This document shows, one piece after another, positions 45,725-55,437 of a DNA stretch of 64,000 bases. This DNA is from Holothuria scabra (Eukaryota; Echinodermata; Holothuroidea; Aspidochirotida; Holothuriidae): assembly GCA_037179385.1 (NCBI GenBank), contig CM074194.1, positions 2,497,001 through 2,561,000 of the forward strand, given 5' to 3'. The notes under the pieces are model-generated. The model saw only the letters and a program-made list of their open reading frames with translations, was not told where the DNA came from and did not search any database. Position numbers and translations under genes: made by a program. Each line of letters begins with the position of its first letter. The first letter of the stretch is position 1.

Positions 45725-47225
45725 CACTTGCTTCGGTATGCTCTAACTCAACAAGGGAAGGTTGGATGGAACTTTGATTTGGAACATAGATTCGTCATAG
45801 GGAGAAGGTGTGCCCTATCGTTTTTGGTGGAGGTCAAAGGTCATTTGGGGTCGCCAGAGGTCAAAAACTAAAAACCTTCTCAACACGATATCTCTAGATA
45901 GGAAACTTGGATAAATGTCATACTAGGTGTGTGGATGTGTTATGGTATAAGGATGAAATTGGATATGATTGGTGAAGGTCAAGGGGTCATCTGGGGTCAC
46001 CAGGGGTCATACACTGAAAAAGGTTTTAACACAGTATTTTAAGTTAGAAAGGACATATATCAAATCAATCTGTGTTTGGTTAAGGTCAAAGGTCATCAAG
46101 GTCACAGGAGGTCAACCGCTGGAAATGTTATTTAGAAAATCTTGTAAGCTAGGTAAAGATAGGTTCAATATATTTTTTATCTCACCTGGTTTTGCATGCT
46201 TATACACCCAAACACCTTAGAAATTTGGTCGTTGCATTTGTTCAGTAATGATTCCTTTGGGTTGTACACATATTTTGGATCATTCAAAGTTTTAAGATGG
46301 CAATAACTGAAATCTGTAGATTTCACTGAACACAGGTCACTCTGCATTAAACTGGTCTCTCTGCCAGTGGAAGCAATGCATGGATTATACAGTATATCTC
46401 TTTAATACTGCTGTGCTCTGTGGGGGTAACCTTATCCTCATTCTATTATCACACCCCATTAACCACTTGCTTTCTGCTTAACTGCTGAATAAACACTGTT
46501 TTCTGTGTAGAGGTAGCAAGCAGGACAAATGGTAGATTGTCTTAAAGTAATAGCAAGTTTCATTTGAGAGCAGGTAAAAATAAATTGTGAGAGAAATACA
46601 AGGGGTGTTTTTTTTTCACTCTCTCTGACCACATTGTGTATTGTTTATTGATGATAATATCAAGTTTGATTACAAGCATAAATACGTACATATGGAAATG
46701 AGGAAATAATTTTGAAGGATCACCAAGCATTACAAGACCACAATCATGTAATATAAGTAATAAAATATCCCTTGTGAAGATGTTGCAAACATTGAGTATT
46801 AGCTTTTGCTTAGCTCTATTTCAGAGACTGGCTGTACATTCTTATAATATCCAGCAAGGAACCACAGTGCCCATTGGGCTCTTGTTACTATTGGCATAAA
46901 AAAAAATTTTAATAATTGGTATCATGCTACAGCATACTAAACCCTCTTTGCAACCATATTAAAATCAAGTACTTACTCCTTTCAACTTCACAGAGTTTGA
47001 AACATTTGTAAAATGGATAAAAAGTCATGTCCATTTTACCGTCACGTTGTTACCAGAGTCGTTTGATTTCATAATTCATAAATGCAAATGCAGATTGAAA
47101 AGAAAATTGGTGTAAAGCAGGACAGACAAGCTTTGCTTGATTCTCCTCAATTAAGTCTTTCTGTTATAAACACCTAATGATGAAATTTTCTCTCTGACTG
47201 TCACGCTGTTACTGTGGAACTGCCC
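43334..47225. mobile_element. 3.9-kb non-autonomous element with scattered GTCACGCTGTTACC motifs
   Basis: The candidate termini are GGGCAATTCTATGC (left) and the inverse of GTGGAACTGCCC (right, GGGCAGTTCCAC). AAAT flanks both sides (43330-43333 and 47226-47229). Ten or so copies of GTCACGCTGTTACC, in both orientations, lie only between these points: 43693, 43859, 43878(-), 43892(-), 45201, 45215, 45576, 45599, 47041 and 47200. They concentrate near the ends and the middle. Subterminal repeated motifs are known transposase-binding sites in several DNA transposon superfamilies. No transposase was seen. A DR1-bearing repeat (45641-46215) is nested in it. The superfamily and the exact duplication length are unsure. 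Confidence 0.6.
45641..46215 (+). mobile_element. DR1-bearing repeat, GGTTCCTT-headed subfamily, copy
   Basis: The hairpin head GGTTCCTTGCGG...CAAAGGAACC is followed by CTATGTAGTCAGG, a (GT)n tract (45684-45722) and about three monomers. Perfect AGGTCAAAGGTCA is at 45831-45843 and 46083-46095, and a spaced variant (AGGTCAAGGGGTCA) is near 45976. The tail differs from copies 1-3 and the right boundary is approximate. It interrupts the element at 43334-47225. Confidence 0.65.
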
Positions 47226-47624
47226 AAATCAATATTATGCCTTTCCACTTACTGGTGCTTAAACTGATTTAATTCAGTTTGGATGGCAAGGTAGATCCAT
47301 ATAAGCATTTTATAACATGGTATTTTTACTTTCTTATTTCAGTAATTTGGCAGTAGAAGTCTTGTATAGAATTAGATTTTTTCTTTGGAGGGAATGTGTA
47401 ATGCCAAACGGATTTATAAACACGTAATTTAAAATTAAACACATCACATGTTGTATGACTTTTTCTTCAAATTGACAAATGCAGCTTGTTGTGTGTAGTA
47501 TGTGGCCATGGATTTGTCATCGACTAGTTTGAGCTGGCCATGATTATTTATCTTTTTGTTGTTCAATGGAATGGTTTTGATATCTTGTGGAATTAACTTT
47601 TCCTATTTTCCTTTTTCTTTACAG

Positions 47625-47646
47625 TCTTTAACTGCATCTGATGGAG
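47625..47646 (+). CDS. RGS12/14-like gene, 22-nt microexon
   Basis: It is bounded by a strong acceptor (pyrimidine tract ...TTTCTTTACAG) and a donor (GGAG|gtgaga). It enters in phase 0 and leaves after one base of the next codon. Joined to the exon at 57863 it reads SLTASDG-E-LPTIDD, restoring a glutamate codon across the junction. A short SDGEL-like motif precedes the RGS domain in vertebrate RGS14, which supports homology. Both upstream candidates (3650 and 19854) end in phase 0 and could splice to it. The downstream intron is 10.2 kb and holds the palindrome, whose left edge is only 127 bp away. Confidence 0.7.
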
Positions 47647-47767
47647 GTGAGACACTTCTTCTTGGTTTTTTGTTTTAAACATTTAAGCATGTTTTCATGT
47701 TTTATTATAGACAGTTCTCAGGTGACGACATTGGTGCGTTTCATGTGGCGTATTTTAGCCATGTTTG

Positions 47768-47773
47768 TGCGCA
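47768..47773. repeat. Target-site duplication, left (TGCGCA)
   Basis: This 6-bp sequence is identical to 55625-55630 at the other edge of the palindromic element. Six base pairs is the duplication length of Polinton/Maverick insertions. Confidence 0.65.
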
Positions 47774-47960
47774 AGTAGTGTAGAGATACCCCGGACACCC
47801 CCCCCCAGGGGGCCGATAGGCCCCCAAAGAAGGAGCCTAAAATGGAGCCGATGCTCTTTCGGTGATGGGAGCCTATGTGGGCTACCCGAAAAAGAGGGCG
47901 CTATTTGGAAATCAATAATTGCGCAATAATACGATTGTGTTGCATGAGAATATATGAATT

Positions 47961-48008
<48 letters not shown>

Positions 48009-48213
48009 CTTTGTATTGTTTACTAAAGCGAACAGGTCGTACCATATTGTAATATCGTCATCTTTTCGTATAGGACTATATTTAAAAAGGTTTGATCGGC
48101 TGTATTCGGCATTAGTCTATATAGTCACATTGGGTGAATTGGTACTAAAAATCGCACGAGAACTTGGAAGAAATTTTTAAATGACCAGTTAAACCCTCAC
48201 CCGTCCCCCTTTC

Positions 48214-48596
48214 ATGAAAACCCTTAACCGTGTGGGAAATGAAATTGATGAGAGGTTCGAAACTTCGCTAAATGATATAGCAAAGCATGTTACGTATTTG
48301 TCAGAAAATGAGCCCAACGATATCCCGAACAAGGAGAGGATAAACATACGATTGAAAAACTCGCACAGTCTGCTGGAGAATACGTTGAAGACCGTTGCAC
48401 TCAGTGGATCGAACAACGGGGAGGTTGGGTAAGTATAGGATCATAAGTCTGGTTTATGAGGGGTGAAAAAATCTAACCGGTGTTTTAATCGGTCCATGTA
48501 TTCTTTGGTTTTATCAGGATAACTTTTGTGAAACATTTACGAAAAAAAATCACACAACAGCAGAGTAACTGCGATCAAGATGATGGTGATAGCTAA
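48214..48596 (+). CDS. Palindrome arm gene, unrecognised (two-exon model, left copy)
   Basis: ATG at 48214 opens MKTLNRVGNEIDERFETS, a charged, helix-prone stretch (SLNDIAKHVTYL, NKERINIRLKNSHSLLENTL), up to a consensus donor (TTGG|gtaagt) at 48429. An acceptor (GTTTTATCAG|G, 48517) can continue the frame for 26 codons to a TAA at 48596, with end residues KKITQQQSNCDQDDGDS. Total is about 97 residues. Without splicing it stops at 48432 after 72 residues. In the right arm an extra G before the VGNEID region and a shorter A-run shift the frame, so at least one copy is broken. No family was recognised. Confidence 0.35.
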
Positions 48597-49005
48597 GCTT
48601 GGTGATCCTGACTCTTACTTACAAATGGATGCCCTTGCTTTGAAAGACGAACAAGCACAGGTGAGGATGTATGGTATAAGAAGACCCAATAAAAATAAAA
48701 ACAAGGACTTACTGTGCATGAGATGTTTAAAAGAAAAATGAAGCATATCCCGACAAGAAAAACCAGCAGGCTAGTTCCACAAGGATACACACACAAACAG
48801 GTGAAATATACACAAAATTGCTACGTTTCCAAAGATTTACGGGGTTGACTACATGTTACCTAGCTACACCCCATTAACTAACACGTAAAATGGAACACAT
48901 CATCATGAAGTCGTGGAATCTAGATTGTTGACCAAATTGCAAACAATGCATCTTTGAAAGAATAATTCAAACTCTTGTAATATGGTTCAAGCGCAAAAAC
49001 TCGTC

Positions 49006-49450
49006 CGATAAAGTCCTTCTGGACAGGAAAAATAAACGACTTTGGTTGAGAAGAGCTAAGCATCATCTGAAAGGAAAACAAATTGCTGGTATGGGGAGCA
49101 AACGTGGTTGATAAGGCCCTACTGCACAGGAAAAATAAGCAACTTTGGTTGAAAAGAGCCAAGATATCGTGTAAGAAGTGCGTCCCCGAAGGAAAACAGA
49201 ATGGCAGTACAGGAAGCAAAAAGTAGTCGATAAGGTCTTAGGACAGGAAAATACGCGGCTGTGGGTTAAAAAAAACAACAACTTAGATATAGTAAAAGCT
49301 GTGCATCCTCTAAAAGGAAAACTAAGAGCTGATAGGAAGAACCAAAAAGCTTTCGACAAAACCCTACTGGGCAGGAAAAATAAGCGCATTTTGAGAAAAG
49401 ACAAAGATATCATTAATGAGCGGCTACCCCACAATGTACGAGCATTCTGA
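49006..49450 (+). pseudogene. Palindrome arm lysine-rich tandem-repeat frame (left copy, interrupted)
   Basis: Four diverged DNA units of about 100-125 bp each encode a phrase like VDKALLGRKNKRLWLKRAK, followed by a variable K/R/G-rich stretch. The starts are near 49006, 49102, 49228 and 49342. The last two units lie in one open frame (49178-49450, ending NERLPHNVRAF). Stops and frame changes separate them from the first two. The protein would be highly basic, suggesting a nucleic-acid-binding role by composition only. In complete DNA-virus-like elements such proteins are often virion or nucleoid components, which is a guess here. Confidence 0.4.
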
Positions 49451-50084
49451 TTCAGATTCTGACAGAAAACCTTACTGTACACGTAGTGTCAGCCATTTTA
49501 CTTAGGTCTCTGTCTACGGTGAGGAGGAAGGGTTCACAGTGTTGTACCCCATTCTTGGCGGTGCTCACCAACGCAGTTTGTGAGTGTGAAGAGAAAGGGG
49601 CCAGGGAAGTTGGCCGAATAACTCACGTGTACGTGAGCGTCGTGTCATAAGGACGGGTTTTGCTCACTACTGATGAGTCACTCTCAATCGATAAAACACA
49701 AAGAAAAACAGGGAAATTTCCCGAGTGGCCTGTAGAGGGTGCAACGCATTAAAAACCATCTCTCAAAGCCCTCATATTCGACGAGGTAAATGGGTGTATT
49801 GCTTCTGAGGGCGCATTTGTATCCATGAAATTCTTCCCTCATGGGTTCGCTTAGACTCGAGTCATTACAGCACGGAGAGAAATGAATTAGCGTACTGCTT
49901 GTTTAGCAGAGGACATGTTGAGTGGAAATTGAAGTAATGCTTTGGGTTTGGGGGATTGCACACCATTTCTCTTTCATTTAAGGTCGGCTTTGAAACTTCT
50001 CAGCCAAAAGGTGTAAGTTTGTTCTGGCTGTAAGAATTGAATACGGTACAGTTACTCATCTCAAGAAAAACAGTTTACACTTAT

Positions 50085-50279
50085 TTAGGTTTTGCTGTAT
50101 ACGTGACGAATGGAATATAACTTTGAGAAAATTGACAGATATACGATAAACATTGAGAGGCTCTCAGTGTGCTCATAGTCGTGCTGCACTTGCTCTAACT
50201 GCTCAGTATGCACCAAGTCATGCTCGTCAGCTGCACTGGCAAGGCTCTGTACTGCTCGTGAGTGCACCCCTGTTGCCAT
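50085..50279 (-). CDS. Small frame MATGVHSRAVQSL (left arm copy)
   Basis: A 64-residue frame begins MATGVHSRAVQSLASAADE and contains VHTEQLEQVQHDYEHT. After HDYEHT the two arms diverge in frame because of a one-base difference (ACTGAGAG here, ACTGGAGAG at 53240). The first 37 residues are shared. The DNA is rich in GAGCA/TGCTC pentamers and the frame could be an accident of that. No family was recognised. Confidence 0.25.
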   Translation of the reverse strand: MATGVHSRAVQSLASAADEHDLVHTEQLEQVQHDYEHTESLSMFIVYLSIFSKLYSIRHVYSKT

Positions 50280-50672
50280 CTCCGCTAGGAGCTACGATCA
50301 TGTTGATAGGGGCAATGCTCATGTGCTCTTAAACGTGCTCCAAGAGCGCAAGGCAATGTCTGTCGATACACTTCACAGACAGTTGAACCAATCAAATTGG
50401 TTTGTCATATGACATCATCAACATGTCCAGACGCACTCAGTGTTCCCCGGACCGGTGGGTATGCGATGTTGCAAGAGTTTCTCTTTATTGTAATCGTAAT
50501 ATTGGAAAAGTGAACTATGACACCATGAACTAAATAACGACACAAAAATTCGTTTGCATATATTTTTTTTCGATTTTGCTTGGTTTATTTAACTTTCAGA
50601 ACGTCAACTTTTATAATTATCATTCATAATCCTCCACCAAAAATTTCCAGCGACCATTTATTCTAGGTTGTA

Positions 50673-51146
50673 TTAAAATATGGATGTAGGATCACATCCT
50701 CTGTAAGGTGCGTTTAAAATGTTTCCAATCGCTTTGTTTATTTCGGTCAGTGCTGCCAATGTTTCCGTGGTGCCAGGATCATAGCCACTGTAGCCACGGC
50801 CCTCGTCTTCTTCAACGTCACTACCGGTCTCTTTCTCATCGGATTCCTCTTCGCTGCTGTTGACTTCTTCAGGGTCACTGTCGGTGTTATCCGTGTCGTC
50901 TCTGTCACTCTCAGTATCTCCATCCATGGGGTCAGAGGCACTCTCGTTAGTGTCACTCTCGGAGTTACCAGCGTGGTAACTCTCCTTGGAACTCCTAGTG
51001 TCGCTAGCTTGTTTACCACCGCCATCACGAGCAAAAGAGTTCTTGTCTGGGTTTCTTGTATGGCGGTCATGGACCCTCTCTACATGGCGACGGAGATTAA
51101 AGCTTCGGGTAAACGTGGACGGGCAAACAGGACAGCGATGCGACAT
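50673..51146 (-). CDS. C2H2 zinc-finger protein with acidic tail (left arm copy)
   Basis: This 157-residue frame starts MSHRCPVCPSTFTRSFNLRR and has one C2H2 finger (C5, C8, H21, H26: C-x2-C-x12-H-x4-H) at the very N terminus. A linker (RHTRNPDKNSF) follows, then a long Ser/Asp/Glu-rich acidic segment (about residues 55-120, with SEEESDEKETGSD) and a short conserved-looking end (TLAALTEINKAIGNIL). A single finger plus acidic tail suggests a DNA-binding regulator or transcription activator, but this is inference. The start is the first ATG, right at the finger. The C terminus (NAPYRGCDPTSIF) differs from the right-arm copy because of one A in a short run. An AATAAA lies about 40 bp past the shorter stop in the mirror copy. 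Confidence 0.7.
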   Translation of the reverse strand: MSHRCPVCPSTFTRSFNLRRHVERVHDRHTRNPDKNSFARDGGGKQASDTRSSKESYHAGNSESDTNESASDPMDGDTESDRDDTDNTDSDPEEVNSSEEESDEKETGSDVEEDEGRGYSGYDPGTTETLAALTEINKAIGNILNAPYRGCDPTSIF

Positions 51147-51503
51147 CCTGAAAGGGGTTACGTAGTTTGCCGTGGTTCGTTTTAGAGTGAGAAACTAGCG
51201 GGTCATGGAGCAAGTTAAATATCATTTTATCCCGGAGAGGAGCATCGCAGTGGAGCACATGCTCCTGCGCGTGGGGCGTGCTGAGCAAAATATGGGACCC
51301 TTTTGCTGGCTATAACGAACGTTTAGGCTGTGTAGACACCTAAAAAGAGTAACTTTCTCTCTTCACTCTTTGCCAATACCATGCTGCATATAGTATCAAA
51401 CTGCTAAAGCGTGTTTTCCCTTTAACCCTAATGGCATGATGAGTTAACCGTCACCCGATGCGTCCGATTCGTACTGGTTCTGGATGGGGCGTAAATGAAC
51501 AAC

Positions 51504-51908
51504 TGTGGAAATTTTGGTTCTGTGATGTGTATGATACTTATGTGTTGCATCACTATTCTGCATAAAAAAGTCGGGATGTCTCAAGAAATGTCAGAAACAT
51601 CAATGCAAGTAACATGTTACAGTGATTCGCATATATTAGCAGAATTTTTTATGTTTCATAAATATTTCTTAATGTTTTCTTCTGTAATTCTACATTATGT
51701 CTGTGACATCATTCTTGCAGTGTGTGGCTGCTTTTACAAAAAGGTACACCTTGAGATGACGAAGTTGTCTTTAAAGAATTTTGTGTAAGCACGCCTTTGT
51801 ATAGATTACCATCTCGAGAGGGAAATGAATGCTTATAGTCCATTTTTCGTGCTCAACACTTATCAAAAAGACATGCTATTTACATAACCCTTGCCACTAT
51901 GTCTTCAT
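51504..51908. other. Unique loop at the palindrome centre
   Basis: 405 bp of AT-rich sequence is not shared with either arm. A 97-residue frame (51495-51788) starts within the arm edge and is hydrophobic (FFMFHKYFLMFSSVILHYV). It has no homologue I recognise and may be chance. Transcription of the arm zinc-finger genes would start near the two loop edges, so the loop could act as a bidirectional promoter region. Confidence 0.5.
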
Positions 51909-52265
51909 GTTGTTCATTTACGCCCCATCCAGAACCAGTACGAATCGGACGCATCGGGTGACGGTTAACTCATCATGCCATTAGGGTTAAAGGGAAAACA
52001 CGCTTTAGCAGTTTGATACTATATGCAGCATGGTATTGGCAAAGAGTGAAGAGAGAAAGTTACTCTTTTTAGGTGTCTACACAGCCTAAACGTTCGTTAT
52101 AGCCAGCAAAAGGGTCCCATATTTTGCTCAGCACGCCCCCCGCGCAGGAGCATGTGCTCCACTGCGATGCTCCTCTCCGGGATAAAATGATATTTAACTT
52201 GCTCCATGACCCGCTAGTTTCTCACTCTAAAACAAACCACGGCAAACTACGTAACCCCTTTCAGG

Positions 52266-52721
52266 ATGTCGCATCGCTGTCCTGTTTGCCCGTCCACGTT
52301 TACCCGAAGCTTTAATCTCCGTCGCCATGTAGAGAGGGTCCATGACCGCCATACAAGAAACCCAGACAAGAACTCTTTTGCTCGTGATGGCGGTGGTAAA
52401 CAAGCTAGCGACACTAGGAGTTCCAAGGAGAGTTACCACGCTGGTAACTCCGAGAGTGACACTAACGAGAGTGCCTCTGACCCCATGGATGGAGATACTG
52501 AGAGTGACAGAGGCGACACGGATAACACCGACAGTGACCCTGAAGAAGTCAACAGCAGCGAAGAGGAATCCGATGAGAAAGAGACCGGTAGTGACGTTGA
52601 AGAAGACGAGGGCCGTGGCTACAGTGGCTATGATCCTGGCACCACGGAAACATTGGCAGCACTGACCGAAATAAACAAAGCGATTGGAAACATTTTAAAA
52701 CGCACCTTACAGAGGATGTGA
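52266..52721 (+). CDS. C2H2 zinc-finger protein with acidic tail (right arm copy)
   Basis: This 151-residue copy is identical to the left-arm protein except for a Gly in place of Asp in the acidic segment (ESDRGDTDN) and a different end (KRTLQRM) after GNIL, caused by AAAA against AAA. AATAAA follows at 52751-52756. Both copies are transcribed away from the palindrome centre. Preservation of a 140-residue frame in both arms implies recent duplication, continuing conversion or selection. I do not recognise the family beyond the finger. Confidence 0.7.
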   Translation: MSHRCPVCPSTFTRSFNLRRHVERVHDRHTRNPDKNSFARDGGGKQASDTRSSKESYHAGNSESDTNESASDPMDGDTESDRGDTDNTDSDPEEVNSSEEESDEKETGSDVEEDEGRGYSGYDPGTTETLAALTEINKAIGNILKRTLQRM

Positions 52722-53130
52722 TCCTACATCCATATTTTAATACAACCTAGAATAAATGGTCGCTGGAAATTTTTGGTGGAGGATTATGAATGATAATTAT
52801 AAAAGTTGACGTTCTGAAAGTTAAATAAACCAAGCAAAATCGAAAAAATATATGCAAACGAATTTTTGTGTCGTTATTTAGTTCATGGTGTCATAGTTCA
52901 CTTTTCCAATATTACGATTACAATAAAGAGAAACTCTTGCAACATCGTACCCGTGCGGTCCGGGAACACTGAGTGCGTCTGGACATGTTGATGATGTCAT
53001 ATGACAAACCAATTTGATTGGTTCAACCGTCTGTGAAGTGTATCGACAGACATTGCCTTGCGCTCTTGGAGCACGTTTAAGAGCAATATGAGCATTGCCC
53101 CTATCAACATGATCGTAGCTCCTAGCGGAG

Positions 53131-53349
53131 ATGGCAACAGGGGTGCACTCACGAGCAGTACAGAGCCTTGCCAGTGCAGCTGACGAGCATGACTTGGTGC
53201 ATACTGAGCAGTTAGAGCAAGTGCAGCACGACTATGAGCACACTGGAGAGCCTCTCAATGTTTATCGTATATCTGTCAATTTTCTCAAAGTTATATTCCA
53301 TTCGTCACGTATACAGCAAAACCTAAATAAGTGTAAACTGTTTTCTTGA
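53131..53349 (+). CDS. Small frame MATGVHSRAVQSL (right arm copy)
   Basis: This is the counterpart of 50085-50279, 72 residues. It has the same N-terminal part and a different C-terminal reading (HTGEPLNVYRISVNF). It lies about 410 bp downstream of the zinc-finger gene on the same strand. Low confidence that it is a real protein. Confidence 0.25.
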   Translation: MATGVHSRAVQSLASAADEHDLVHTEQLEQVQHDYEHTGEPLNVYRISVNFLKVIFHSSRIQQNLNKCKLFS

Positions 53350-53959
53350 GATGAGTAACTGTACCGTATTCAATTCTTACAGCCAGAACAAACTTACACC
53401 TTTTGGCTGAGAAGTTTCAAAGCCGACCTTAAATGAAAGAGAAATGGTGTGCAATCCCCCAAACCCAAAGCATTACTTCAATTTCCACTCAACATGTCCT
53501 CTGCTAAACAAGCAGTACGCTAATTCATTTCTCTCCGTGCTGTAATGACTCGAGTCTAAGCGAACCCATGAGGGAAGAATTTCATGGATACAAATGCGCC
53601 CTCAGAAGCAATACACCCATTTACCTCGTCGAATATGAGGGCTTTGAGAGATGGTTTTTAATGCGTTGCACCCTCTACAGGCCACTCGGGAAATTTCCCT
53701 GTTTTTCTTTGTGTTTTATCGATTGAGAGTGACTCATCAGTAGTGAGCAAAACCCGTCCTTATGACACGACGCTCACGTACCGTGAGTTATTCGCCAACC
53801 CCCTAGCCCCTTCTCTTCACACTCACAAACTGCGTTGGTGACACCGCCAAGAATGGGGTACAACACTGTGAACCCTTCCTCCTCACCGTAGACAGAGACC
53901 TAAGTAAAATTTTATTGACACTACGTGTACAGTAAGGTTTTCTGTCAGAATCTGAATCA

Positions 53960-54408
53960 GAATGCTCGTACATTGTGGGGTAGCCGCTCATTAATGATAT
54001 CTTTGTCTTTTCTCAAAATAAACATTTTTCCTGCCCAGTAGGGTTTTGTCGAAAGCTTTTTGGTTCTTCCTATCAGCTCTTAGTTTTCCTTTTAGAGGAT
54101 GCACAGCTTTTACTATATCTAAGTTGTTGTTTTTTTTAACCCACAGCCGCGTATTTTCCCTGTCCTAAGACCTTATCGACTACTTTTTGCTTCCTGTACT
54201 GCCATTCTGTTTTCCTTCGGGGACGCACTTCTTACACGATATCTTGGCTCTTTTCAACCAAAGTTGCTTATTTTTCCTGTGCAGTAGGGCCTTATCAACC
54301 ACGTTTGCTCCCCATACCAGCAATTTGTTTTCCTTTCAGATGATGCTTAGCTCTTCTCAACCAAAGTCGTTTATTTTTCCTGTCCAGAAGGACTTTATCG
54401 GACGAGTT
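53960..54408 (-). pseudogene. Palindrome arm lysine-rich tandem-repeat frame (right copy)
   Basis: This is the inverted counterpart of 49006-49450 with the same repeat organisation. Here the unit at about 54020-54040 reads GAAAAATGTTTATTTTGAG instead of GAAAAATAAGCGCATTTTGAG, one of the clearer arm-to-arm differences. The open frame is shorter than in the left arm. Confidence 0.35.
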
Positions 54409-54812
54409 TTGCGCTTGAACCATATTACAAGAGTTTGAATTATTCTTTCAAAGATGCATTGTTTGCAATTTGGTCAACAATCTAGATTCCACGACTTCAT
54501 GATGATGTGTTCCATTTTACGTGTTAGTTAATGGGGTGTAGCTAGGTAACATGTAGTCAACCCCGTAAATCTTTGGAAACGTAGCAATTTTGTGTATATT
54601 TCACCTGTTTGTGTGTGTATCCTTGTGGAACTAGCCTGCTGGTTTTTCTTGTCGGGATATGCTTCATTTTTCTTTTAAACATCTCATGCACAGTAAGTCC
54701 TTGTTTTTATTTTTATTGGGTCTTCTTATACCATACATCCTCACCTGTGCTTGTTCGTCTTTCAAAGCAAGGGCATCCATTTGTAAGTAAGAGTCAGGAT
54801 CACCAAGCTTAG

Positions 54813-55197
54813 CTATCACCATCATCTTGATCGCAGTTACTCTGCTGTTGTGTGATTTTTTCGTAAATGTTTCACAAAAGTTATCCTGATAAAACCAAAG
54901 AATACATGGACCGATTAAAACACCGGTTAGATTTTTTCACCCCTCATAAACCAGACTTATGATCCTATACTTACCCAACCTCCCCGTTGTTCGATCCACT
55001 GAGTGCAACGGTCTTCAACGTATTCTCCAGCAGACTGTGCGAGTTTTTCAATCGTATGTTTATCCTCTCCTTGTTCGGGATATCGTTGGGCTCATTTTCT
55101 GACAAATACGTAACATGCTTTGCTATATCATTTAGCGAAGTTTCGAACCTCTCATCAATTTCATTTCCCCACACGGTTAAGGGTTTTCATGAAAGGG
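54813..55197 (-). pseudogene. Palindrome arm gene, right copy (frameshifted)
   Basis: This is the counterpart of 48214-48596. The core frame (GNEIDERFETSLND to SNNGEVG) is intact at 54971-55168. One extra G separates it from the ATG, and the A-run in the downstream part is two bases shorter, giving a different ending. I therefore treat this copy as disrupted. Confidence 0.4.
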
Positions 55198-55397
55198 GAC
55201 GGGTGAGGGTTTAACTGGTCATTTAAAAACTTTCTTCCAAGTTCTCGTGCGATTTTTAGTACCAATTTCACCCAATGTGACTATATAGACTAATGCCGAA
55301 TACAGCCGATCAAACCTTTTTAAATATAGTCCTATACGAAAAGATGACGATATTACAATATGGTACGACCTGTTCGCTTTAGTAAACAATACAAAGA

Positions 55398-55437
<40 letters not shown>

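Larger units (their letters stand above)
47774..51503 (+). repeat. Palindrome left arm
   Basis: It pairs with 51909-55624. By eye the arms differ by scattered substitutions and small indels only. Examples are a T-run of 43 against an A-run of 29, and an A-run of 8 (48542-48549) against 6. A C-rich patch reads CCCCACGCGC here and CCCCCCGCGC in the other arm. A more divergent patch is at 50440-50475 against 52940-52975. Confidence 0.9.

Noticed and set aside
47755..48180. Frames containing long poly-Phe or poly-Lys stretches
   Set aside because: They result from the T-run at 47966-48008 in the palindrome arm.
48920..49482. Hydrophobic minus-strand frames (MLPVLPFCFPSG..., MYSKVFCQNLNQ...) and their copies at 54187-54438 and 54609-54812
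   Set aside because: They are antisense shadows of the lysine-rich repeat and adjacent arm sequence. The periodic Phe/Ser/Leu pattern mirrors the Lys/Arg codons on the other strand.
51097..51288. Frame MLSTPHAQEHVLHCD overlapping the zinc-finger start in another frame (mirrored at 52124-52315)
   Set aside because: It overlaps the better-supported zinc-finger gene out of frame; conservation in both arms is explained by the inverted duplication itself.
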